Positions 53,476 to 60,577 of a stretch of 64,000 bases of DNA are shown in pieces. Every line of letters starts with the position of its first letter. Position 1 is the stretch's first letter. Both the position numbers and the translations under genes were made by a program. The DNA comes from Rhodoferax sp. (GTDB taxonomy: Bacteria; Pseudomonadota; Gammaproteobacteria; Burkholderiales; Burkholderiaceae_C). The stretch is from contig NZ_JAUYQD010000040.1 of assembly GCF_030697375.1 (NCBI RefSeq), positions 186,001 to 250,000 on the forward strand, read 5' to 3'. The notes beneath the pieces were generated by a model. The model saw only the letters and a list, made by a program, of their open reading frames with translations. It was not told the DNA's origin and searched no databases.

Positions 53476-55035
53476 TCACGCAATCAGCGCGTCCAGCACA
53501 CCCGGCTCAAAATGCAGACCAATGTAGTCTGCCAAACCATCAAAAATCCGGTCCAAGGTAGGCACCGGCCCCCGCAACCTGGCGCCAAACAAGGCCTGCA
53601 AGGCAGCAGGGTCTTCCAACAGGCCATGCAAGTACACCCCCAGCACATTGCCGGCGCCGTTTTGCCAGCCCAGGCCGCCGGGCAACACCGCGCGGGCCAC
53701 ATCACCGCCTTGGGCCATGGCCGGGTGTTGCTGCGTTTGGCCATGGTGGATTTCATAACCCGCCACCTGAACCCCTGCCAACGCAGCCCAGGGCCCCAGC
53801 GTTGCGGCGTCAAAACAGACTTGGGTATGGCGTACCGTTTTTGCGGTCTCAAATACAGTCACCAGCGGCAGCAGGCCCAACCCAGGCGCATTGCCATCGA
53901 TGCCGTGCGGGTCGATCAAGGCCTCCCCCAGCATTTGCAGGCCACCACACACGCCCAGCACCACACCGCCCTGCCCGGCATGCCGGGCAATGGCCCCGTC
54001 CAACCCCTGCTGGCGCAGCCAGGCCAGATCGCCGCTGGTGTGTTTGGAGCCCGGCAAAACAATCCAGTCGGTCGCGGCCAGCCCGGCCAGCTCCGACGGG
54101 CTACGCACCCACTGCAGGCGCACGCCAGGGATATTTTTGAGGGGCTGGAACTCGTCCAGGTTGCTGATGCGTGGGTAGGCGATGACCGAGATGCGCAGAA
54201 CCGGCGTGAGCGGCGCTGGGCCGCCCCGAGCCGCGAGAGCCCCCTTGGGGGGCAGCGCAGTACGCGCAGCGACAAGCGTGGGGGCACAAAAGGTCGTGCG
54301 GTCGTCAAACACGCCGTCTTCTTCCGGCAGACCATGCTGCCACCACATCGGCAGCGTTGCCACCGTGGGCACACCGGTCAGGTCTTGCAACATTTGCGGC
54401 GCCGGGGCCAACAGACTGGCGTCGCCACGAAATTTGTTCAGGACATAGCCCTTGATCAAGGCCCGCTCAGACTCCGGCAGCAAAGCCCAGGTGCCGTACA
54501 GGTGGGCAAAAGCGCCGCCCCGGTCAATATCGGTCACCAGCAGGCAGGCCGCCTGGGCGTGCCGCGCCACCCGCATATTGACGATGTCGCTGCCCGAAAG
54601 ATTGATCTCGGCGGGCGAACCTGCGCCTTCGATCACCACCACATCGTTCTCGGCCCGCAGATCGTCCAGCGCTTGGGCGATCACCGGCCACACACTGGCA
54701 CTACGGCCCCGCCACGGCATGGCGGTCAGCGCCTCGTCCACCTGCCCCATCAGCACCACCTGGCTGTGGGTGTCGCGCTCGGGTTTGAGCAGCAAGGGGT
54801 TCATGCGTACATCGGGCACGGCCTTGGCGGCCAGGGATTGGAAATACTGCGCACTGCCGATTTCCCCCTGCCCGTTATCTGATGCCACCACACGGGCGTT
54901 GTTGCTCATGTTTTGCGCCTTGAACGGCGCCACTTTCAGCCCCTGGCGGGCGTAGTAGCGGCACAGGGCCGTGGTCAGCCAGCTTTTGCCAGCGCCGCTG
55001 GTGGTGCCCAGCACCATTACACATTTTGCGGTCAT
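53476..55035 (-). CDS. cobQ: Cobyric acid synthase
   Basis: The protein has 519 residues. The ATP-binding N-terminus VMVLGTTSGAGKSWLTTALC and PFKAQNMSNNARV are diagnostic, as is the amidotransferase half with the nucleophile Cys in VVLGVCGGLQMLGEAL and a catalytic histidine in GYEIHHGQT. It amidates four carboxylates of adenosylcobyrinic a,c-diamide in B12 synthesis. It is some thirty residues longer than usual because residues about 250-273 (ARTALPPKGALAARGG) are encoded by an in-frame repeat element between the two domains. No other cob genes are in the window. The insertion lies in a linker, so activity is probably kept. Confidence 0.93.
   Translation of the reverse strand: MTAKCVMVLGTTSGAGKSWLTTALCRYYARQGLKVAPFKAQNMSNNARVVASDNGQGEIGSAQYFQSLAAKAVPDVRMNPLLLKPERDTHSQVVLMGQVDEALTAMPWRGRSASVWPVIAQALDDLRAENDVVVIEGAGSPAEINLSGSDIVNMRVARHAQAACLLVTDIDRGGAFAHLYGTWALLPESERALIKGYVLNKFRGDASLLAPAPQMLQDLTGVPTVATLPMWWQHGLPEEDGVFDDRTTFCAPTLVAARTALPPKGALAARGGPAPLTPVLRISVIAYPRISNLDEFQPLKNIPGVRLQWVRSPSELAGLAATDWIVLPGSKHTSGDLAWLRQQGLDGAIARHAGQGGVVLGVCGGLQMLGEALIDPHGIDGNAPGLGLLPLVTVFETAKTVRHTQVCFDAATLGPWAALAGVQVAGYEIHHGQTQQHPAMAQGGDVARAVLPGGLGWQNGAGNVLGVYLHGLLEDPAALQALFGARLRGPVPTLDRIFDGLADYIGLHFEPGVLDALIA
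54217..54286. repeat. In-frame repeat element inside cobQ
   Basis: A G+C-rich segment contains GCCCCCTTGGGGGGC (54239-54253), a near-perfect palindrome, flanked by GGGCCGCCCCGAGCCGCGAG on the left and CGACAAGCGTGGGGGCAC on the right. Sequences of this wording are, to my recollection, scattered in Comamonadaceae genomes, usually between genes. Here it is read through in frame and yields a Pro/Ala-rich linker. Confidence 0.65.
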
Positions 55036-55045
55036 GCAGGTAATC

Positions 55046-55240
55046 TCATCGAACTTTGGGTGTGTCGGGCGTTGTCAAAGGTGCATTGTCTGGTGCTTGC
55101 TGTGAAGCAGGCACCACAATCAGCTTGGTTCCCGTCTGCTCAGCGAGAACCCGCGCACGCTCTGAAGCACGCTTCAGCGCAGCAGTCACTTGCTGGCGGC
55201 TGGCGAAGATTTTGGGAGAATTTGGAGTTGTTGCAGCCAT
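55046..55240 (-). CDS. Small antitoxin-like protein paired with zeta toxin
   Basis: The protein has 64 residues. The core VTAALKRASERARVLAEQTG followed by TKLIVVPA resembles the short proteins often found next to chromosomal zeta-like kinases. The flanks are low in complexity (Pro/Thr/Ala-rich). Its ATG shares one base with the toxin stop (TAATG), so translation is coupled and the gene order is toxin first. An antitoxin role is inferred from position and size. It is followed ten bases later by cobQ, on the same strand. Confidence 0.6.
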   Translation of the reverse strand: MAATTPNSPKIFASRQQVTAALKRASERARVLAEQTGTKLIVVPASQQAPDNAPLTTPDTPKVR

Positions 55241-55764
55241 TACGAATTCCTTTCATCCATGAGCACGGGCACGGGGCCACTGTTGTCGTATACATCCCAG
55301 TCATCCACTAACGCGCAGTAACGCGCCAAGTTGGCTTGACCTGCAGCAAAACGCCTGCGAATCACATCTTCAGGAATGTTATGCCCGCCTTGGGCCACGC
55401 GCTGTGCAACACGCTCAATGGCCACGTCTGCATTCGGCAAGGCCAAAAAATGCAAGGCCACCGCGTATCCACCTGCACGCCACTGGGGTATTTGACGTGC
55501 GTAACCTAAACCCGAAAGGGTAGTCTCAAGAGCGAAGCTACGTCCGTGTGCCAAATGGTCTGCTATTTGGGAAAGCATCAACCGACCCGCCTGAATGGCG
55601 GCCGTCTCGGGGGCAAAAGGTGATAGCCCCGCAGCGATCAGGTCAGCGTTGACGAATTGCAAGCAAGCCTCATCAGTCGGCAAAAACTCACGGGCAAACG
55701 TGGTTTTACCTGCTCCATTGGGGCCGGCAATGATGATAATTTTTTTGACACTGGCAGTACTCAT
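55240..55764 (-). CDS. Zeta toxin family kinase
   Basis: The protein has 174 residues, a compact P-loop kinase. Walker A is IAGPNGAGKTTFAREFLP, VNADLIAAGLSPF is the characteristic zeta/AAA substrate segment and FALETTLSGLGYA follows. These are the conserved elements of zeta toxins that phosphorylate UDP-N-acetyl sugars to block wall synthesis, although short chromosomal forms like this one are poorly characterised. It overlaps the small antitoxin-like gene by one base. It lies 108 bases downstream of jetD on the same strand, the gap being largely filled by a dispersed repeat, so it extends the defence-gene cluster. Confidence 0.8.
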   Translation of the reverse strand: MSTASVKKIIIIAGPNGAGKTTFAREFLPTDEACLQFVNADLIAAGLSPFAPETAAIQAGRLMLSQIADHLAHGRSFALETTLSGLGYARQIPQWRAGGYAVALHFLALPNADVAIERVAQRVAQGGHNIPEDVIRRRFAAGQANLARYCALVDDWDVYDNSGPVPVLMDERNS

Positions 55765-55814
55765 GAAAAGGCGCCTTCACTTGTTAGATAGATCACCATG
55801 AATACGCTGTGCAA

Positions 55815-55883
55815 TAGCGCAATTTCGCTACAAAAAAAGGAGCTGCTTGCGCATACTCCATAAGGGCTAGAGTCACTTTTCAT
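55815..55883. repeat. Dispersed repeat, copy 2, supplying the jetD stop codon
   Basis: TAGCG/CGCTA inverted arms (55815-55830) are followed by AGCTGCTTGCGC and GGGCTAGAGTCACTTTTCAT, the same blocks in the same order as at 7377-7461. The final part overlaps the last codons of jetD: the TGA at 55875-55873 and the codons for the last two residues lie inside the repeat. Confidence 0.75.
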
Positions 55884-57105
55884 CCTCAACATCAAGGGCT
55901 GCGCCATCCCCAGGGGCCAGCGCCGCCAAGGTCTTTTGCAGCCAGTCAAAACCAATACGCTCCTGCTCCAGCCGCACGCCCACACGCAGCCGGTTGTCGC
56001 GCAGCTCGTCAAACAAGGCACGTTCTTCCACTGTAAGGCGAGGCAGGTCGCGCAGCACAGGCTGTGGCTCTTCGCCCCACTGCACGGCATGGGCCAGCAA
56101 AGTGGTTTTGTCCATCAACAAGGATTGCACCTGGGGAAATGAAGCGCGCAATTGGTCCAGAATGGCAAATCCGTGGGTGTCGATATCGCCCCAGTAGAAC
56201 ATGCTGCGCGCGTGCAGCCAGCGGGCGCCGACCAGCACCTCAAAGCCGTAACCCGCGCCGAAAATCACCATGCTGCCCGCCAAGGGCGGAAAGGCCAAAA
56301 AATTCACCTCGTTCTCGGTGATGAACACACGCCGCACCAGTACATCCAGCCGCTCAAAAGCGGCCTGGGTTACACCGATGTCCTGCTCACACCCGTCGGG
56401 CAACAGTGCAATGGAAGGGTCCAGCAAGCGAAAGCGGATGCGCAAGGGTTTGTCCTTGAAGCCGTAGCGGCGGCAAAACTGGCTAAGGCCGGTCGCGCTG
56501 GCGTCGATGGCATCCAGGGGCAAGGCCAAATCCAGCAGTTCGCAGAGCACACCCCGGTGCGTTTCGATGAACTTGCTGTCCACCCCCGCCAGATCCACCT
56601 GCCGCAAATAGATACCGGGGCGCGGATGTACCTGCAGCCAGGAGACGACGGCCAGCAGGCGCGGCCAAGCATCCACCAGAGCCAGCGCATGGAGCGGCCG
56701 CTTTTGCAGCCAGGGCAACAAGGCGGGCTGCTGTTCGCAGGTGAATTGCACCAGGCTGGCGAAGCGCTTGGCGTCTTTTTGCTTGCCGATCAGCGCCAGC
56801 GCGTCCTCCAGCGTGTCCAGCCAGACTTCGTCCGGCACCGCGTTGGCACCCAGCACACGGTGGCGAAACTCCCGCAGGACGATGCGGTAGCGCGGCGCGC
56901 CGCTGGCTGGTCCGGCTTGCCGCAAATCCGCCATCCACGCCCGCACCGCGTCAAAACGTTCGCTCAACTCGGCCGATGTCGGCCCCACCAGCCGCAAACG
57001 CCGGGGCGCCATGGCCTCACCCTGCACTAATGGGCGCAGCAAGTCCCCCTTGTCCCACAGCTTTTGCACCTGCGCGCGCAGGTCGGCGGGGGTGGTCCAG
57101 CTCAT
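55873..57105 (-). CDS. jetD: Wadjet nuclease subunit JetD (DUF3322/DUF2220, TOPRIM-like)
   Basis: The protein has 410 residues from the ATG at 57105, which overlaps the RhuM stop in an ATGA. Residues about 5-200 form the DUF3322-like N-terminal region (LRAQVQKLWDKGDLLRPLV) and residues about 225-390 the DUF2220 TOPRIM-type domain: the acidic residue in FITENEVNFLAF (Glu264/266) and Asp307/Asp309 in FYWGDIDTHGFAIL correspond to the metal-binding Glu and DxD. JetD is the DNA-cleaving subunit of Wadjet, which destroys small circular plasmids after loop extrusion by JetABC. The family match is clear, but its separation from jetC by three genes is unusual. The stop lies in a dispersed repeat. Confidence 0.9.
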   Translation of the reverse strand: MSWTTPADLRAQVQKLWDKGDLLRPLVQGEAMAPRRLRLVGPTSAELSERFDAVRAWMADLRQAGPASGAPRYRIVLREFRHRVLGANAVPDEVWLDTLEDALALIGKQKDAKRFASLVQFTCEQQPALLPWLQKRPLHALALVDAWPRLLAVVSWLQVHPRPGIYLRQVDLAGVDSKFIETHRGVLCELLDLALPLDAIDASATGLSQFCRRYGFKDKPLRIRFRLLDPSIALLPDGCEQDIGVTQAAFERLDVLVRRVFITENEVNFLAFPPLAGSMVIFGAGYGFEVLVGARWLHARSMFYWGDIDTHGFAILDQLRASFPQVQSLLMDKTTLLAHAVQWGEEPQPVLRDLPRLTVEERALFDELRDNRLRVGVRLEQERIGFDWLQKTLAALAPGDGAALDVEDEK

Positions 57106-57815
57106 GTGGCCACCTGGCTTGGCTGGAAGGCCATCACTCGGATGCGCGCACCCTGCCATGTCGTCAGTCCCATGTTGGGCTGACTGCTGTCAGCCCGGGT
57201 CGCAATCAGCTCGGCCGCAGTCTGGCCATGGATGGCGTAATGCACCTTGTTCTGCACCGTTGCAAAAAACGCCTGCGTTAGCGCATGGCAGCTGTCGTAG
57301 TCCACACTGGTGGCATAGATATCGGTGATTTTTTGGTAGAAACGCCGCTCGCTGGTGCGGATGTCTTGCAGGCGACGCGTCAACTCGTCAAAGTAATCCG
57401 GCCCCTTGCCAGGATTTTTCAGCCGCGCATCGTCCAGCACAAAGCCTTTGACGATGTATTCCTTCATCTTGTCATTGGCCCAGCGCCGAAAACGCACCCC
57501 CACGGGGCTGCGCACGCGAAAGCCCAGGGCCAGCACCATGTCGAGGTTGTAGTGCTCAACTTCGCGACTCACCTCCCGTCCCCCCTCGATTTGAACTGTT
57601 CGGAATAACCGAACAGTTGCCTCGGGTGTCCATTCACCATCCTCAAAAATGTGCTTGATGTGCTCGCTGATCGTCCCCTTGGCCTTGCCGAAAAGCTCGG
57701 TCAACTGCTTCTGGTTCAGCCAAAGGGTTTCGGCTTGCAGCATCACATCGATACGGGTGGAGCCGTCTTCGCTTTGGTAGATGAGGAATTGTTGAGGGTT
57801 CGTCATGGCGTGCAT
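57102..57815 (-). CDS. RhuM family protein, C-terminally truncated
   Basis: The protein has 237 residues (234 if the ATG at 57806 is used; neither start has a clear ribosome site). The N-terminal HTH-like part is QFLIYQSEDGSTRIDVMLQ and LWLNQKQLTELFGKAKGTIS. The core contains HYNLDMVLALGFRVRSPVG, then YFDELTRRLQDIRTSERRFY and the conserved AIHGQTAAELIATRA. It stops soon after NMGLTTWQG, a point after which full-length RhuM proteins (about 330 residues) continue for roughly a hundred more, and ends in an unrelated RIRVMAFQPSQVAT. The stop overlaps the jetD start. RhuM function is unknown; homologues occur in pathogenicity and defence islands. The truncation looks like an insertion or deletion scar. 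Confidence 0.85.
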   Translation of the reverse strand: MHAMTNPQQFLIYQSEDGSTRIDVMLQAETLWLNQKQLTELFGKAKGTISEHIKHIFEDGEWTPEATVRLFRTVQIEGGREVSREVEHYNLDMVLALGFRVRSPVGVRFRRWANDKMKEYIVKGFVLDDARLKNPGKGPDYFDELTRRLQDIRTSERRFYQKITDIYATSVDYDSCHALTQAFFATVQNKVHYAIHGQTAAELIATRADSSQPNMGLTTWQGARIRVMAFQPSQVAT

Positions 57816-57829
57816 CGTCGGTTAAGTGA

Positions 57830-58375
57830 TTAGCAGAGTTGCTCTTTACTTTTGTGATTCTTTTTCGCACCGCTATTCAGTTTGTTGCTACTGCGAGCTA
57901 CATGCACACCATCAACGCCATCGACTAATGCTGAACCGACTTTCTGCGACTCCGTTAAGGCGTTAAGCAATCCTCCCCCTACACCAAGTCGCATAAAAAA
58001 TTGTGGAGGGTGAAATCCAGGCGGGACTTCCCTAAGGGTTTGTAGTGAAATCGACTGAGGGAACTGTTCTGCATCCTCTAGAGAAAGTGCAAACCCCTTA
58101 GAAATTCCTGTGAAATAGTCAAAAAACTCTCTGTGTGTTAGCCCGGAAATGGCAGCGAAACGTCGCCACAAGGTTAATGGTGCCAAGCTATGAACGGCAC
58201 TAACGCGAGCCCTGCCCATCACAGAACCCACGGGCAATTTGACGTATATCCAAACTGTAGTTCCGACAGAGACATTCATAGCCCGTCGTCTTAACTCTAC
58301 TTGCTTCCGCCCTGCGAAAATGTTTTCCGCATGTCGATTTTCCAGCGAAATAAGTATGTGTTCCCCTTCAATCAC
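57830..58375 (-). CDS. ASCH (PUA-like) domain protein
   Basis: The protein has 181 residues. ILISLENRHAENIFAGRKQ with VELRRR and VGTTVWIYVKLPVGSVMGRA are the ASCH/PUA-like signature (the G-x-K-x-x-E-x-R motif and the strand after it). A variable C-terminal part ends in a basic tail (KKNHKSKEQLC). ASCH proteins are thought to bind RNA or nucleotides; one E. coli relative is an amidohydrolase. Its start overlaps the end of the GNAT-PIN gene by eight bases, so the two are probably a functional pair. Visible base composition is more A+T-rich than jetC or jetD. A regulatory or antitoxin role for the PIN partner is speculative. Confidence 0.75.
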   Translation of the reverse strand: MIEGEHILISLENRHAENIFAGRKQVELRRRAMNVSVGTTVWIYVKLPVGSVMGRARVSAVHSLAPLTLWRRFAAISGLTHREFFDYFTGISKGFALSLEDAEQFPQSISLQTLREVPPGFHPPQFFMRLGVGGGLLNALTESQKVGSALVDGVDGVHVARSSNKLNSGAKKNHKSKEQLC

Positions 58376-60530
58376 AGGTCAGTCCCTCGGCAAGAATCGC
58401 CTGCAATTGTTCATCAGTGATGGAATTCGTTGTTATCAAATCGGTAGGGCGACCACAACCTATGCGCTCCAGAAAAGTGAGTGGAACGGGTCGCGGTAAG
58501 CAAATTACATTATCAAAAACGGTCACAGTTTTCATTTCGGATTGACCTATCGTTTCAAGGCTTTTTGCGTCAAGGACAGAGGGATCAAGACCTGAGGTTT
58601 TAAGTGCCTCCTGCGACTTTGCGTATACCTGCTTTACCCGAGCAACTGCAATGACTGCACCGAGTCCTTTGTGTTTCAAAGATTCATAAAACAAAATCAA
58701 TGAACCAGGTCTGAAGCGCTTCAAAGTCTGTGGGCCACTCACATAGTGTTTCTCTTGGTAAAGGGCAACTTTGGATTGTGGCAGCAACAGTTTCTGTGGC
58801 AGGTGCCCCAAGAGGTGTTCAGAAAAATCACGCTGCACAGGTGTAATCACAGCGTGACGCCCAGGAAGACAAAAAAGCGCAGGAGCCAGCAACGTCTCCA
58901 AATTTTCGAGTGAAACATGAACCCTATTTCCGTCTGGAGTCAGTATTTGGATTTGTTGGCTCACATGACGAAATGTTGGTGCAGCATCAGGTAACTTCAG
59001 CCGACCTGCAGAAAGCAGAGTTCCTTTGCAGTGATCCCAGTTCGCTGGAATGACGATGCGTCCGAGGATGACCTTGCTAAGGGACGTCTGAGTTGATGTG
59101 CCGCCAAATCCCAACTCCGAGGCTACTTCGCGCACATGGACTTGATTTCGGGGGAATTCAATTCTGACTTGAACTGTCCCCATCGTGATCATCTGCTCCA
59201 GAAAATTCGTTAGCAAAATGCGGGCAGCATCCCGCGAGTGTGGCGCAGATTCGTCAATTGCGATGTGTGCCACAACCATATCAGAGGGTGTCCAATTGGG
59301 CCTCGTCAGATAGCCCAGTAATTGAACGCCGCTCCATACGCCATAGCGGACAAATATGCAGTTTCCAGAATCGACAGCAGCCCAACTTGAGGCCATCGAA
59401 GAACCAGATAGATTAAGTCGTGAGAGCAGTGCTTGAACTGAAGGTCCATCCACTTCAGTTATTGGCATCAATTCCAATGTTTGCATTGACGAGGTGTCAT
59501 AAGCGTCACCCGCCGTGGATTCTTCATGGCTCTGTGCAAACGCCGTCGGAGAAATAACTTGTATATCGAACTGATTCTTAATTTTTGTAGCTGCGTCAAG
59601 AATGGCTGAATCATTTGTAATAAATCCCGCCAAGCGATGCTGAATCGCCACAGACAAATGACGGAGGTCTGATTTATCGTTCTCACTGAACTGCGAGGAC
59701 TCTTTGAGAGGAAAAACCAATGAGGCAAGACCGGGAAACAGATGCCCCCACTCATTTGTGGTCATCAATGAAAATGTGGGAAATATCTTTGTATAAGCTT
59801 GCATAGGATCTGTCCGACCTGGTGTCGCCGTCCGATGCAACTCCGCACTTAATTCAGAACTTATAGCAAAACGGCACAGCCCCATTCGTTCAGCCCGAAA
59901 TAGATCAATAGCCTCAGCGTTGCGGAGACGTCGAGGTCCGAGGTCAAACAAAACATTCATGTCTAACAAATACAAAGGAATATCTGGTTTGGTCGTGACA
60001 TCCAGGCCCAGCGGATTTGTGGATGAAAGTCCGCTTGATGCGAACAATTGTGGAGATTCAAGTTCGTGGCAGCGAACTAATATCTGACGCTTACGAACGG
60101 CGCCTCCCTGCGCCACACGTTGCACATAAAAGCTTTGACTTTCCCAAAAAGCATTGGCATCGATTAGATCCTCTGCAACGCGTGCAGAGATGAAAATTAA
60201 GCCATGATCAGTCAGATGCGATTTCAAACCATCAAGCAATATTTTCGCCGCACCACATCTTCTAAAAAGTGGGGCAACAAACATTTGGAGCACACTCGCT
60301 TTTCCGCGACTGCATTTGAACATCAGGTGACCTGCGTATCTCGTTTCCTCAAAGCTTTTCTCAACCAGAACATGCATTTGCTCACTGCGTGCAAATTCTT
60401 GAAAAACGCTCGCCGCGAAAAATCCCAATGAGTTCTTATTTTGATCTGCCGAAGACACTACTTGCTCTACAAATGGAGCGATCTCTTGGTAATTTTTCAA
60501 TACCAAAAATTGGTTTGATTTTTTATGCAT
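58368..60530 (-). CDS. GNAT-PIN-GNAT-PUA-like multidomain protein
   Basis: The protein has 720 residues. Residues about 35-150 form an acetyltransferase fold (VLQMFVAPLFRRCGAAKILL holds the acetyl-CoA loop). Residues about 184-330 fit a PIN ribonuclease: Asp190 in LYLLDMNVLFD, Glu226/Glu230 in SSELSAELHR, Asp288 in KSDLRHLSVA and Asp307 in FITNDSAIL. Residues about 355-480 resemble a second GNAT domain lacking a clear acetyl-CoA loop, and residues about 600-710 a PUA/ASCH-like fold (RFRPGSLILFYES). It starts 47 bases after the jetC stop and overlaps the ASCH gene. It is visibly richer in A+T than its neighbours, suggesting transfer. The function may be toxin- or effector-like; this is not proven. 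Confidence 0.7.
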   Translation of the reverse strand: MHKKSNQFLVLKNYQEIAPFVEQVVSSADQNKNSLGFFAASVFQEFARSEQMHVLVEKSFEETRYAGHLMFKCSRGKASVLQMFVAPLFRRCGAAKILLDGLKSHLTDHGLIFISARVAEDLIDANAFWESQSFYVQRVAQGGAVRKRQILVRCHELESPQLFASSGLSSTNPLGLDVTTKPDIPLYLLDMNVLFDLGPRRLRNAEAIDLFRAERMGLCRFAISSELSAELHRTATPGRTDPMQAYTKIFPTFSLMTTNEWGHLFPGLASLVFPLKESSQFSENDKSDLRHLSVAIQHRLAGFITNDSAILDAATKIKNQFDIQVISPTAFAQSHEESTAGDAYDTSSMQTLELMPITEVDGPSVQALLSRLNLSGSSMASSWAAVDSGNCIFVRYGVWSGVQLLGYLTRPNWTPSDMVVAHIAIDESAPHSRDAARILLTNFLEQMITMGTVQVRIEFPRNQVHVREVASELGFGGTSTQTSLSKVILGRIVIPANWDHCKGTLLSAGRLKLPDAAPTFRHVSQQIQILTPDGNRVHVSLENLETLLAPALFCLPGRHAVITPVQRDFSEHLLGHLPQKLLLPQSKVALYQEKHYVSGPQTLKRFRPGSLILFYESLKHKGLGAVIAVARVKQVYAKSQEALKTSGLDPSVLDAKSLETIGQSEMKTVTVFDNVICLPRPVPLTFLERIGCGRPTDLITTNSITDEQLQAILAEGLTCD

Positions 60531-60577
60531 ATTCTTCTTTCTCTCCCTTGTAAGTCACGTTCACTTTAATTAATAAT

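Noticed and set aside
52627..54882. A 751-codon open frame on the plus strand opposite the penicillin-binding protein and cobQ genes
   Set aside because: It runs antisense to two genes with clear catalytic motifs, has His/Gln/Arg-rich composition typical of a reverse-complement shadow, and shows no domain.
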